A stretch of 64,000 nt of DNA from Penicillus capitatus (lineage: Eukaryota; Chlorophyta): NCBI GenBank assembly GCA_965649825.1, contig OZ287701.1, forward strand, positions 310,001 to 374,000, in the 5' to 3' direction. The position numbers were made by a program, and so were the translations under genes. The notes beneath the pieces were generated by a model. That model saw only the letters and a list, made by a program, of their open reading frames with translations, did not search any database and was not told where the DNA came from. Below are positions 12,443 to 23,883 of this stretch, one piece after another (within the stretch, counting starts at the first letter, position 1; each line of letters opens with the position of its first letter).

Positions 12443-15400
12443 TTAAGGTTCTTCTCCCAGACTTGGATGCGCCCTCAAGGGCAGTTCAATCTCTTCGCAA
12501 TCTCCGGACTCCTCGGCCGTCTCATCAGTGTCCGCCATCGTGTCATTAGACGTTCGCAGAAGCTTGTAGACTTTGATACAAAGACTGAAAAAACCTATGC
12601 TATTCTCATACGTTGCCAGAAACGAAGGATTTTTAGCCTGAAGCTTTAGATCCACAAAAAGGTGCAACCCGGCATACAGGCGAAACACAATATAGACAAA
12701 GAACAGGACATTTGCAACGAGCGATATGACACTCACGAATACGCGACCCAGATGACAGCAGTCATCGTCCTGCAGAACAATTGCTGAATAGAAGACACTT
12801 GCGGATGACGCCAGTGATGCCGCTTCCAGGATGTTAAGGTTGATGGCGTTGTTGAAATCCACTAAGTGCTTGGCTATCTTTGGCATGTGCATGCGATAGA
12901 AGACGTCTCCGACGTACTCAGGCACGAGGTTTTGACCGTCCGTTTCCTTGAAGGGAGAGAACATTGCCTGCAGGGCAAGAGCAACGGTGAGTATTCCAGT
13001 GCACACGGAGGCTTGGAGAATGGGATTCATGTGAACAGAGAACACAACGGCTGCCGCGATCATGCACTTCCTCGACAGGACAATGGACTCCCAAGCGACG
13101 GTGTACCACTCTCCTCTGTAGGCCTGGTAGACGAACCAGTAACGCGAGACGAATGTCGTCCGAGTCCTGCGCTTCCTGTTGAGCGGCAGCCAGAGGATGA
13201 TGGTGAAAATGCCAGCGAGCGAGAAGACTAGACCAGCGATGCCCAGGATTCCAACGGCGCGGTGCGATCCTTCGTAGCACTCGAGTGCTGTATCCTCTGC
13301 CCAGATCTTCTTCTCGACAGCCTCGGTGGCATAGAGGAGATATGGATGCTCCGGCGAAACCTCCTCTCCAACATGCAGGGATAAGCAGTTGATGGCCCTC
13401 ATGAACTCTCTGACGACGTCGATGTAGGAGAACTGCATGGAAACGATGCAGATGACGATGACGGAAGTAACAAAGCGCTCGGGAGAGAATCGCGATTGCT
13501 GTATCGCCCTCGTCAGTCGAAGTCTTATCTGCCAGAGAAGGAAATATAGCGAGAATATCAGCACCATGGCAACCAGCACAATCCACGGTGTGCTCATCCT
13601 CAACCACATGGCGGCGATGGATGCAGGAACATTTCTCCCTCCGAAGTTGCACTCGTATGGAGTGAAGACGAATGTCGTCAATGATCCAATCAAGCTGGCT
13701 GAAAAGCAACACATACGATAGACAAACATTCTCAGAACACTGCAGCATACCGTGGAACTGTAGCAGTGCCTCCATCATCCCGTTCCATTCCATCTGCAAT
13801 CTCACTGCAGCACCAGTGACTTGCAGGTAATTAATCAGCACCTGAGAGACGGATATCACACATCAGGACTCAAATTCAAACAGACCTTCAGGGTCTCCGT
13901 CATCACAACAGTCGTTAGGAGCTCCTGTTCCAGAATCGACTGCAGCTGTGTGTCCATGTCCTCCATGCTGGCAGTGGTACCTAGACAGAGCATTTGTTGA
14001 TGAGGCTCCTCATGGATTGACGGAGCTGCACGCACCGCTTTGTCCCTGAAGCATGGCGCTGTGGACGGCGCTGTTGCGAACTGGAGGAGCTCTCTGGAGG
14101 GTTCTGCGATCGTTCCTGGCCGCCAGTCTTGTCTCGTACTTGACCAGAGCAACCCTCGCTCCAGTGGACATCAACGTGACGGTGCAGTTGATGCCGATGA
14201 GCACGAAAAGCCATAGAACGGTCAGAAAGAGCCGAGATCCAGTCTTGCTCTTCTCTTCTGGGCATTTCTTGCACTCGCCGTTGTACGAATGCCCGTATCC
14301 ATCCTGACAGGATCCGCACAGCGGCCCTTCGTATCCCTCTGAGCACTGCTGGTAGTCCGCGAGGTCGGGATCTCCGCTTTTCTGCCCGTCGTCGCTTGTG
14401 TTCATCTGATCCAGTATCGCGCTCAGGGCAGATGTATCGTTGTAGAACTCTGTGAGTCTCTTCCTTCTTTCCTCGCACCGACAGGCTTCCGCGTGGATGC
14501 ATTCGTGGAAGACAGGCGAGAACGGCGTGGAATGCCAGTATCCCTTCGCAGGGATCAGGACAGCGCCGCCGGGACACTCCGCATTCGTCTCACAGCCTTG
14601 GCATTTTTCCCGAAATGGAAAGAAGCTGTACTGGTCCGCCGGACATTCGTCACAGACTTCGGCGGAGGCGATCTCGCCAGGATAGCACTCCCTCGTTGTC
14701 AGCAGGAGCGTGACATTGATGCTGTGGTCACGATCGCTGACGATCGTCAGCGTGCTGTTTAGACTGATGCCCCATGCTTTGGTGTTGTCGATGAATGCGA
14801 TTCCGTTCACGGCCTTGTATCTGCTGTCGCCGACGATATCATGTGACATCAGACCGATTTCTAGACTGGCGTCCTCGGTGCCCTTGGTGATGGTGTTGTT
14901 GAAGATGTCCTTGACGTGCACGCGCAACTTTTGGCTGCAGGACGCATTGGAAGCGTCTGGACATGGCATTTCCAGGAGATCTCCGCTAGCGTTGCGCTTC
15001 AGGCGATTGCTTCCACCCTCGATATGGAGTGCAACAGCTCGTGTCCCGGCATCGGAGGGAGCGCCCGTCTCGTCTGTGTTTCCTTCGACGTTAACACAAC
15101 ACACGGATGACCCTGTCGATGCGTTAGCGGCTAAGAAAATCTCTTCTGCATAACATGCCTCTTCCAGCGGGCCGCAGGCGGCAACGATTCCTTTTGGATT
15201 GGATAGATAGACGCCACCAGCGAACTGTGCCTTGTTTCTCGTCACGTTCACGTGATGCAACTCGAATTTCTGGCAGGAGTCGAAGCCGATCGCGTGTGGA
15301 AAGCATGAGGCGATCCTTTTGGTTCTGTTCTTATTCCAGAAAAGATCTGTCATTTCAGTCGACACTCCGCCTGAATCGTGCGACAGTTGTTAAGCAAGCG

Positions 15401-17640
15401 TCATCCTCGTAAGTGTCTCACCTCCGACGATGGCTTCATTTTCCGCGATCGTGAGATTCTCGAACACGATCTCCGCGACAGCAAATGGTCGAATGCTGAA
15501 AAGGGCCAGGCCGATTCCACCGCCATTTCCGTCAGTGGCATCCGTCACAAAGCTCACAGATGAGAATTCCGTGCCAAGCTGTTTGTCGAGAGTCGGCACA
15601 TAGATCTCGGCATGAGAATGTGGAGTGTACGTTTCGCCTTCTCGGACAAGACGGTCAACCTCCGGATCGGCTAAGGACAGAGCCTTGTTTTCGATGATGT
15701 GTGAATCCTCTATCTAAACAAACGCCCCTCGTCTGCGGAACACGGGGAAAGGACAGATGTTCACCCTGAGTCTAGAAAAAGACGTGTCTCCGGCCTCGTA
15801 AAGTATGCCTCCTCCAACAGCCGCAGTGTTGTTCTTGATGATCGTTGGTCGACCGTCAAAGGACGTTATGGTCACATTCCGTGTGCCCAGAAAACTCACG
15901 CCACCACCGACGACGGCGCGATTGTTTTCGATTCGGACTCCGCGAAGGACGATCGGTTCATCGGTGTTCATGGACCAAATGCCTCCCCCGCTACCTCGAT
16001 TCGCTGTATTGCCACGAACGACAACCGCAGACATCTCCAGAGAACCTAAGGGAACAGCAGCCGGTAGTTCGTCGCTGTCTCGCGGGTGTTGTTGCAACGC
16101 ACCTCCAAACTCTGTCATAATTCCGCCGCTGCTGAAGGCCCTGTTGCCTTCGATCACACTGTCGGCCGAAGGATCGCTCCGATGCTGTGCGAATATCAGA
16201 GCAGATTTCCGGCTGTAGAGCGCACCTCCGTGCGCAGAACTGCAATTCCTGAATGTGGAATTCGTCACTACTGTGCGGGTTCGAACCAGAGTCGCGCCGC
16301 CGCCGATGGTCAATCCAACGTTGCCTTCAAAGAGGCAGGAGACGATCCGATTCTCGGCTCTGGACGGATTGGGCGACTGAAGACTGAGAGCGCCGCCTCC
16401 CTGGGCAAGGTTGCCGAGGAAGACGGAGTCCTTGAGCTTCGTCGCAACGACTGCTTCGTCCAGCGACTCCGTCATGATGGCCCCTCCGAGACAGAAGCCC
16501 TCCATCCCGAACGTCACTTCCAGGGCGTCTGATTGGTTGCCGCAGAATGCACGGTTGTCTGTGAACCGCGAGGACGTGACATTGAAGACGTAGAGCGTCT
16601 CGTTGGTGGAAAGAAAACGATAGGGCATGACTGTGACTCCGCCCCCTCCTTGGCAACCCACGTTACCCGTGAAGTCTGATGCCCGGATGCTGACGCCAAG
16701 TACACCGCAGGCAAACACGGCGCCGCCTTTGACAGTAGCCTTCAGCATATCACTCCTCGCGACACCGAGCAGTTCTTTGCTCGAATTCAGCACTCTGTCT
16801 TCCCCGTGGGCTTTGTTTTCTTCGAAACTCGACTTCCTGATCGACAGATCTGTCCTTTGGTGGCTCTTGGCGCACAATGCCCCTCCCGCGAAAAATGCTT
16901 CGTTCTTTCGGAAAACGCTTTGATGGACGAAAATCTCGACGTCTTCTGCGTACACGGCTCCGCCGACCGCGGCCCGGTTCTTCACGAAGCGACAGGACAT
17001 GAGTCGAAGCACTGGCACAGAGCATGAATTCTCTGTATGGGCCCTTATTCGGACAGCACCACCAAGGTGCGTGCCATTGTGCCCTCCATTATTCCTGAAC
17101 TCCGCCTCCTCGAAGGTAAAAACCGCTCTCGATCCGTCGCTGTCCCCAGAGCGCTGACAGTCGATGACAACGGCCGATTCTTCGGTACAGTTAGAGAATC
17201 TTATCGATGCGATGGTCACGTTCCTCCCTCTGCAACAACGACTTCCTCACCGTGCAAGAAGCCCAACGCACCTGATGCGGACGGCACTGTCTGTTCCAGG
17301 CGGCGGGCAGTGTATAACGGTCTCTCCTTTCACGCCCGCGATGGTGACGTCTGACGCATCGATGACGAGCGTCCTCGTCAAAGCTATCTCCACCCCATCG
17401 ACACTCACTGTGTCGCCTTGTCCGATGTTCTCGACCCTTTCCCGAAGGGCCTCTTCTGTCCGAACAGCTTCGTTGGCACTTCCATTCTGATGCAGAAGAC
17501 GCGAGCGGTGCAGGCCTAAGGAGGAACACAGAAATCGTTTCGCCTCTTTCGGAAATGGCGAATGCGTAACTCGCAGTAGGAAGGCACAACAGCAGTAGAG
17601 TAGCTCTTGTGCAGAATACGAGGAAGAATGACTGTGCCAT
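12443..17640 (-). CDS. Pmp/beta-helix multi-pass membrane protein, block 1 copy
   Basis: Eight exons: 17571-17640, 17272-17515, 15765-17229, 15422-15713, 14036-15370, 13886-13980, 13751-13841 and 12443-13698. They total 4848 nt, giving 1615 aa; introns are 42-55 nt. Exon 1 encodes a signal peptide (MAQSFFLVFCTRATLLLLCL). Exons 2-5 form a beta-helix with GGA(V)Y-type and FxxN repeats, looser than in the 4-11 kb gene. Cys-rich repeats follow (CDECPADQYSF, CPGGAVLIPAKGYWHS) and an EGF-like loop (CSEGYEGPLCGSC). Exons 5-8 encode about eight or nine transmembrane helices and an acidic cytoplasmic tail. The copy at 38880-44097 has the same exon phases and nearly identical exon lengths, so both look intact. 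The Ty3-like element lies 110 bp upstream of the start codon in head-to-head orientation and may affect expression. Confidence 0.85.
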
Positions 17641-17750
17641 GTCTCTTTGTGCAGGATTCGGTGTGTCAGCGACAAGTATGGTGGCGACGTTTGCTGTGTT
17701 AAAAGGAAGACGCAATTCAAACAATAGAAATGTGGACACGGGACACGTGG

Positions 17751-17909
17751 TGTCGCGAGAAGATTCTACTGAGCCAAGATTGAACCATAATCGCTGTCAC
17801 ATCACATGCATAAAATGGACAGGCGCGTTTATCTAATAACTTCTTGTTTACGTTCTTTGTAACAAGGTTTCTGTTTCCGACGCAATCAATTACAAAGCAA
17901 AACTTGACA
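17751..17909 (+). repeat. 5' LTR, 159 bp
   Basis: It runs from TGTCGCGAGA to AACTTGACA and matches the 3' LTR base for base. It is short for a Ty3-type element. It should hold the promoter and polyadenylation signals; I see no clear TATA box. Confidence 0.95.
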
Positions 17910-19234
17910 TGGTTTCGGAGCGTTGTTTTCTGACGACGGACCGTGGAGATGTGGAGACGGCTCTTAACGCCGCTGCCATGGTGGCAGACGGTTACAGGGC
18001 TGGAGAGAGACTAGCTGGAGCCTCGAAGAGAAAGGACGAGTCATGGCTACAATTTGCTGAACGGTTCAGCATTTTGGCAGCTCAATCTGGACTCCCTCGG
18101 GAAATGCAGATAAAAACGTTTTTCAAGAAGCTTCCGGCACAGTTGAGAAGGGCAATTTCGAGTTTGCCCACGACCACCACAATGCCCGAGATGGTGTTAA
18201 TGATAAAGAATGTGACGTTTTGGATGGGGTCAGCTCCCGCTTCGGAAATTGACAAAGACGCGATGGATGTCGATGCTCTGGACGTAGAATGTGGCGAAAG
18301 CTCCGCGAACGTTAATGCCATAGGAAGGGGTCTGCCCCTTAGGGAGCTATGCGATTCAATGAGGGCGGAGCTCGCGAAGAACCCGCGTTTTGCAAGCATC
18401 ATGGAGGAAATTTTAGGGCAGTGGCGCCACCATGGCGCACAAGGACAACAACGTGGGGCGCGACGGGCAGTAACCAGAAGGCCACCGGGAAGAAACCAGT
18501 TTCAAGGCAATTGTTACCAATGTGGACAATTTGGACATTCTGCTAAGTTCTGCCGGAACCGCTATCCCCAGGTTCGGGAGGCCCAACCGGTATCCACGGA
18601 CAATCGATTCGAAGCACTGGCGTCTTTTGACGAGGAGAAGAGCGAGGAAGTCTCTTCAGTGCTTTCTGTGGGATTGAAGACTACTGAAATTGGTCCAAAA
18701 GAACAAGATGTGGCCGCGCAAATCAAAGACCATCGCCCACAGGACAAAGGACGGAAGAACCCGAATCACTCTCAGAGGACGGTGAAGGATGGAAGTATCA
18801 AGTTCATCGATTATCCCAGAGTCGAACAAACAGCTCGCGTTAATCCTGTTCGGTCTCATTCTTCTCTAAAGGTGGCGATGTACCTTGCAAATCGTCCTGA
18901 CAAGGAACAAGCTCTGGTGGATACGGGAGCTGAAGTCTCTCTTCTGCCTCTGAGTTATTGTCAGCGTTGGGGGGTAAAGGTCAAGCGTCTCGAAAACACC
19001 CGCCTGCGAGGATTCAACAACACAGTCAGTCAGGTAACAGGAGAGGTTACTTTGCCCACTAGAATTGGGGGCTGGAACAAGGCTATTCCGTACTATGTGA
19101 CGGATGCCACCGACAAGGTGATTCTTGGCTACTCTGCTTTAAAGAATTTTGGTGTTATGGTGGATTGTTCGAATGACTGTTTGTTGGGTGAAGATGGGCA
19201 TGTTGTTTTCTGTCGTTCTGTTTCGTCAAACTAG
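17909..19234 (+). CDS. gag: Gag with zinc knuckle and aspartic protease
   Basis: This is a 441-aa frame whose ATG is formed by the last A of the LTR and the TG of the primer-binding site. Residues about 30-130 resemble a retrotransposon capsid helical region. A CCHC zinc knuckle (CYQCGQFGHSAKFC) lies near residue 201, and a retropepsin active site (ALVDTGAEVSLLP) near residue 334. Protease is therefore at the C-terminus of this frame rather than at the start of pol. The pol frame is open from 19189 and overlaps this frame by 46 nt in the -1 register. That suggests a -1 frameshift or reinitiation; I see no canonical XXXYYYZ heptamer in the overlap. Confidence 0.85.
   Translation: MVSERCFLTTDRGDVETALNAAAMVADGYRAGERLAGASKRKDESWLQFAERFSILAAQSGLPREMQIKTFFKKLPAQLRRAISSLPTTTTMPEMVLMIKNVTFWMGSAPASEIDKDAMDVDALDVECGESSANVNAIGRGLPLRELCDSMRAELAKNPRFASIMEEILGQWRHHGAQGQQRGARRAVTRRPPGRNQFQGNCYQCGQFGHSAKFCRNRYPQVREAQPVSTDNRFEALASFDEEKSEEVSSVLSVGLKTTEIGPKEQDVAAQIKDHRPQDKGRKNPNHSQRTVKDGSIKFIDYPRVEQTARVNPVRSHSSLKVAMYLANRPDKEQALVDTGAEVSLLPLSYCQRWGVKVKRLENTRLRGFNNTVSQVTGEVTLPTRIGGWNKAIPYYVTDATDKVILGYSALKNFGVMVDCSNDCLLGEDGHVVFCRSVSSN
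17910..17922 (+). promoter_or_regulatory. Primer-binding site
   Basis: TGGTTTCGGAGCG directly follows the 5' LTR. It begins TGG, as expected for pairing with a tRNA 3' CCA end. The same 13 bases follow the 5' LTR of the TRIM at 56407. I could not assign the tRNA. Confidence 0.75.
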
Positions 19235-22170
19235 CTCCGCCAGGTCATGGCGCTTCGCCTGGCGTGACGCTACGTGTTGATCGACAGCTTGTCAAGGGTT
19301 CAGAACCGAGCATTTCTCAATGCTCATTTTTTCTTAGATTGGGAAGAACTGTTTACCTTACTCCTCTTGAAAGTCGTTTGGTCATGTTGCCTGTTAGTGT
19401 ACACGGAGACGGACTTATTGGCCTTTTTTCATGTTGTTTCCTCCGAGAGGTGTCGGCTACACCGATTTTAGGCAAAAATGGACGGATATCGGTTCGAGTG
19501 CATAACTTTTCAGATCGTTTGGTTACTTTGTCGCCTAAACTGAAGGTTGTTCGGGGGAACTTCTCCGGTACTGGTAAACTTTTGCATGACCCCAGATTGG
19601 TTACTCAGGTTATAACTGATGCTCTTGATTCATCTGAGCGCCCAGATGTCCATTCGAGAGTGAACTCTTTTTCTGTCTGGAAATCTCGTTTTCCTTATTT
19701 GTTTGCTGATAACAACTCAAGTTACGCCACATCTTCTACACTTCGTGCCCTTACTGTGAAAGCCGAGGAACTTGTTTGGAAATCATCAGTTCCTTTCTCA
19801 AACTCAGGTTCACCGCCGTGCTTAACTGATTGTTCCATGGAAGCTGCACAGGCCGAACTTCGATCATTGCTCTCTCGCGGGATCATTCAAGAGCTTTCCT
19901 GTTTTGATCGCGGTTTCTTTTCCCCAGTTGTGTTTTTGAAAAAACCGGATGGCCGAGTCAGGGTGGTTGTTAATTTTCAAAAACTGAATCAGTACTCCGA
20001 AGTGTGGAACTCATACACACCTGATACTCGCACAGTTGTTCGCGCCGTTGATCCTTCATGGCGCCTGTTTACGGTACTTGACCTTCGAGATGGATATTTT
20101 CATATCCCGGTCGACCCCTCTTTGAGTCGTCTTTTCTGTTTTTCGTGTTTTGGCCGCAGATACCGTTTTGCCACTCTGCCTCAAGGATGGGCTTCAAGTG
20201 TAGGCTTTTTTAACGACCGTGTCCGCCGCATTCTGGGACATCTTCCTGGAACGGCATACTTTGATGATATTATTATAGGCGGTCGCGATCAGAAATCTCA
20301 CGATCGTAACCTTGAGGCCGTTTTGTCAGCCCTTCAATCAGCTGGATTCCATGTTAATCCGAAAAAAGTACAGTTCTGTAGTCCACACGTACATTTTTTG
20401 GGTTTCTCAATATCGGGTGATCAATATCATCAGCATAATTACATTTCTAAGCAGCTCACACAACTACCGATAGTGCGAACGAAGAAGGATTTGCAAAAAA
20501 TGTTGGGTATTTTTACAGCCTGTCGAGGGAACTGTCCCGGCTTGGGACTAGCCATTGCTCCCCTTTACTCCTTTTTACAGACTGATCGGCGACACATTGA
20601 TTGGTCTTCTGTGCAGACTACTGTTCGCTCTGTTGCTGCCCATCTCTTACGCAATTCACTTGCTTTCTTACGATGTGTGTCCTCACCTGTTTTTCATATT
20701 GAAGTAGATTGGTCGGGCTCTGGGGTTGGTTATCTTCTTTACGCAGGACACCGTTCAGATCGGCGCCTCATTGCCACTAACTCTCATGCCATACGTGGTT
20801 TTCCTGTTAGTTCATTCCTTGGAGAGTTAGATGCCATCGTTTGGTGCCTTCAAGATACACTTGCTCTTACCACTGGCTGCCCAGTCCATTTGTATTCGGA
20901 TTCCTTGAGCGCTTTGCAGAAATTACGCACACATGATGTGTGGTACAAGTCTCGTTCTGACCTTCGCATTGGACGCCGTTTGGGATGGCTATGGGAAAAT
21001 TTTCCACTTGACTCTCGCCTTTTCCTTCATTTTCTTCCGGGTTCTGATAATTTTCTGGCTGATTGTCTCTCCCGATGGCCCATGCTAGCGCAGCGGAAGG
21101 ATTTGGAGCTAAATGAGGTTAAGGGATGTTGTGGAGAGCAGCAGAAGCGTATAGCCAAGGCGCATATGGGTCACTGGGGAGTTCGCAAGACAATCTTAAA
21201 TCTGAAGGGAGATGGTGGCCGGTGTTGGACGGGAATGGAAAGGGATGTTAAAAGATTTGTTGAGAATTGCTGGACTTGTCAAGTATGGGGGCAGTCACAA
21301 CATAGGGTAACTTTAGGAATTACGGATGCTAACAAGGTGGGAGACGCAGTTGGAATAGACTTTGCAGGACCGTTACCAACCGGTGAATCGGAGGAGCCAC
21401 GTTTTATCTTACTCATGGTGGATTATCTGTCACGATGGGTTGAGGCTTGGGCCTGTTTGAAACCAAGTAGCGAAGCTGCTATAAAAGCATTGGACAAGTG
21501 GAGGCAGAAGAACGGAGACATCCGAATGCTAATCTCGGACAATGCACAGACGTGGAACTCAAGGAGTGTAAGGGAGTGGTGCAAAGAGCATGGAGTGTCG
21601 CAAAGGCTTACTGCAAGCTATATGCCGAAATCGAACGGACTGTGTGAGCGACAGATTGGGATCCTAAAGGGAAGGTTAAAGCGAATGTGTGGAAATTCGG
21701 AAGACTGGAAGAGAGTTCTGCCAAGGGCAGTGAAGATTATGAACAATTCAGTCAATGAAACAACTTTGCACACTGCTGCGGAGTTAAAAAATGGAGTTAC
21801 GAGAAATGGAAAGGAAGTGACACGGGAAATACAAGAGAACTGGATAAAGGAAGCAAAGGAGAGGACAAGGAAAACCCAGTTAGACGCAAATGAGATGAAG
21901 AAAAGAAAATACGGGAGCACACCACCGCTTCAGATAGGAGATCAGGTTTTAAGACCAAGAGCGAGAGCTCAAATCGGCTTATTTACTTCCCCGTGGGACG
22001 AAGAGCCATGCGTCGTCATGGAAGCCATTGGTGATCATTTGTGGTTAGTTGAAGGGATGTTATCTGGGATAGTATCACGAGTACACGATGATCAGTTGAG
22101 GCGGATTCCTCCAAGGACAACAGCGCAGCTGGAAGCGTGTCGCGAGAAGATTCTACTGAGCCAAGATTGA
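19189..22170 (+). CDS. pol: Pol: reverse transcriptase, RNase H, integrase
   Basis: Open from 19189 (after a stop at 19186-19188) to 22170. The first ATG-independent codon is uncertain because expression probably needs a shift from gag; the frame after 19264 gives 968 aa. RT: LRDGYFHIPVDP, then FATLPQGWASS, then the catalytic YFDD near residue 331. RNase H: acidic residues in HIEVDWSG, GELDA and LYSDS, then a downstream D in GSDNF. Integrase: an HHCC zinc site (HMGHWGVRKT ... CWTC), then a DDE triad with GIDFAG, LISDNAQ and NGLCERQ; the last two acidic residues are separated by exactly 35 residues. The stop codon lies 33 bp inside the 3' LTR. The coding strand is pyrimidine-rich up to about 21.1 kb (RT-RNase H) and purine-rich afterwards (integrase). 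Confidence 0.9.
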
Positions 22171-22296
22171 ACCATAATCGCTGTCACATCACATGCATAA
22201 AATGGACAGGCGCGTTTATCTAATAACTTCTTGTTTACGTTCTTTGTAACAAGGTTTCTGTTTCCGACGCAATCAATTACAAAGCAAAACTTGACA
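22138..22296 (+). repeat. 3' LTR, 159 bp
   Basis: It is identical to the 5' LTR. The bases just upstream (GCGCAGCTGGAAGCG) form only a weak polypurine tract. The pol stop codon lies inside this LTR. Confidence 0.95.
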
Positions 22297-22301
22297 CGTG
22301 G

Positions 22302-23883
22302 AAAAAACAAACAGAATTGTTTTGAATCTTGTAAACAAGGCAGCAAACGAGAGTCGATATCTGCGCCGACAACGTCGACGAAAGCATTCGGGATTCGAAC
22401 CAAGAACACGAGATATCTTTACAGTGAATTGTCGCCCTTAAATACACTGGCGGTTAATGGTTCTTAACCTTAAGTCTTTAACAGCCGTGAACTTTTCTGC
22501 GAGTTCGACAACCATACCCCTATCGTTGTGAGGAAGTTGCGTAAAGGTTCTTCATCCGTCGCTCTCTATGGCCCTGGAGCACCCGGATGGTTATTGGATG
22601 CGCGCAACAGTCGTGATAGTGGTCATCGGCGATTCGCATGCCAACCTCCAACAAGAATAACCACTCGTTCGGAGCACAATGCGAATAATACTCGGTCCGA
22701 CGTGTTTCGAAGATACGGTTGCCGAGAAGTCCTTTCGTGTTCCAGAAAACCGTCTTGCTGCGAATCATCCTTCACGTTACATCCTAGAATCCAAGAGCAA
22801 ACGGGCGTCCTCTCTCCATAAGACCTGTCCGATTGGGAGCTGACTCTCCATACGCCGAGACAGAGAACGCGCACTGCCGAAGAGATGCTCTCGGAGTCGA
22901 GAAAGAAGAAGCAGGAGCAGGAGCAGACGGAAGCATGGCGAAGGGCCACGATGTCAACGAATCATTCGTCAGAATTGCGAGGATCCCTCTGCTAAACAGG
23001 AGTGGTCTAACAGGAGAGTGATGGGTCATACTTACTGCGTTGACGATTTACCATGACCTCATAGTCGTGGGGAGGCCGAGCAACGGATGAGCCTTGCCTG
23101 ACTTCTGCCATGGTGGATCAAGCACAAGCCTGAAACTCCCACTCATTCCTGAATTTGCAGCGCGATGACTTGCATGGATAGCGACGTGGCCAGAGTGGCG
23201 GGGAAGGTCGGAAGAGACTCGAAGATACCAGACGCATGACAGAAACCACCCAAAGTCCTAGACTGGCAACCTTGTCAAGGCAGTGCTCCATTGCATGACG
23301 GACTCAGAGGCGACAGGCTCCTGCCAATCTGTCATACGCGGAAGACTCTCAAAGTCTATACTGCCAATCCGATTTCGGTCCACTCACTCTCTGTTCGCGG
23401 CAGACGATTCATCTCTCGAATGAACAGGGAAGTTGAGTGCGATGTCGCCAGCTGCAGTCACAGTGGCTGCCATTCAACCTGTTTCCTCTGTTCTTGTAGT
23501 CCACCTGACAAATGCATACACTCTTTTAAATGTTGCACTGTTGAAGACAGTCAGTAAAGATTCCGGAACGCAACATCGTGTGCGACAAGATCTGCTGCCC
23601 GGTGTCTCGCCCGGCAGTGATCTGGGATAGGAATCAATGAGAGTCATGTCCACGCTTCGAACCGTCGCTTAGCCGGTTACAAGTTTCATAGCGTCACTGC
23701 ACATTGGACGCGCAGCAGCAAACCGCTGTCATTCTGGCGACACGTGGGCGCTTCAGAACCACTATCCGTGTCGGCGGCGTGTGAGGAAACGCAGCGGCTA
23801 TCCATCGTTCACTACGAATTCGCCTTTCCTGTCGATAGCCTGCATTCGACGGTCAGCCGCCGCTTTTGCCGTTCAGGACAAGC
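22302..23883. other. Non-coding flank, partly duplicated in block 2
   Basis: About 22318-22668 has no counterpart at the matching place in block 2. From about 22669 the sequence aligns with 44240-45465. Frames of up to 108 codons occur but lack ATG starts in conserved positions or any motif. This is the upstream region of the alpha2delta-lectin pseudogene. Confidence 0.5.

Larger units (their letters stand above)
17746..22301 (+). mobile_element. Complete Ty3-type LTR retrotransposon with target-site duplication
   Basis: Two 159-bp LTRs (17751-17909 and 22138-22296), identical as far as I can read, begin TGT and end ACA. They are flanked by a perfect 5-bp duplication CGTGG (17746-17750 and 22297-22301). 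Between them lie a primer-binding site, a gag-protease frame and an RT-RNase H-integrase frame with no internal stops. RT before integrase is the Ty3 order. The paralogous empty site is at 44203-44207 in block 2. Identical LTRs and intact frames point to a recent insertion. Confidence 0.95.

Noticed and set aside
17230-17250. A 21-nt intron in both Pmp-type paralogues
   Set aside because: A GTGAGG...TTGCAG stretch of 21 nt would remove an in-frame TGA. An upstream donor (GTGCGTT) gives 42- and 51-nt introns and a better alignment with the third family member, so no ultra-short intron is needed.
22385-22412. A tRNA T-arm-like GGGATTCGAACC
   Set aside because: The T-stem pairs at only about two positions and no acceptor, anticodon or D arm can be drawn around it.
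23291-23557. An 88-codon frame conserved at 44873-45139
   Set aside because: Conservation follows from the recent duplication of the whole region. The frame begins at TTG, has no signal or motif, and changes look no different from the flanks.
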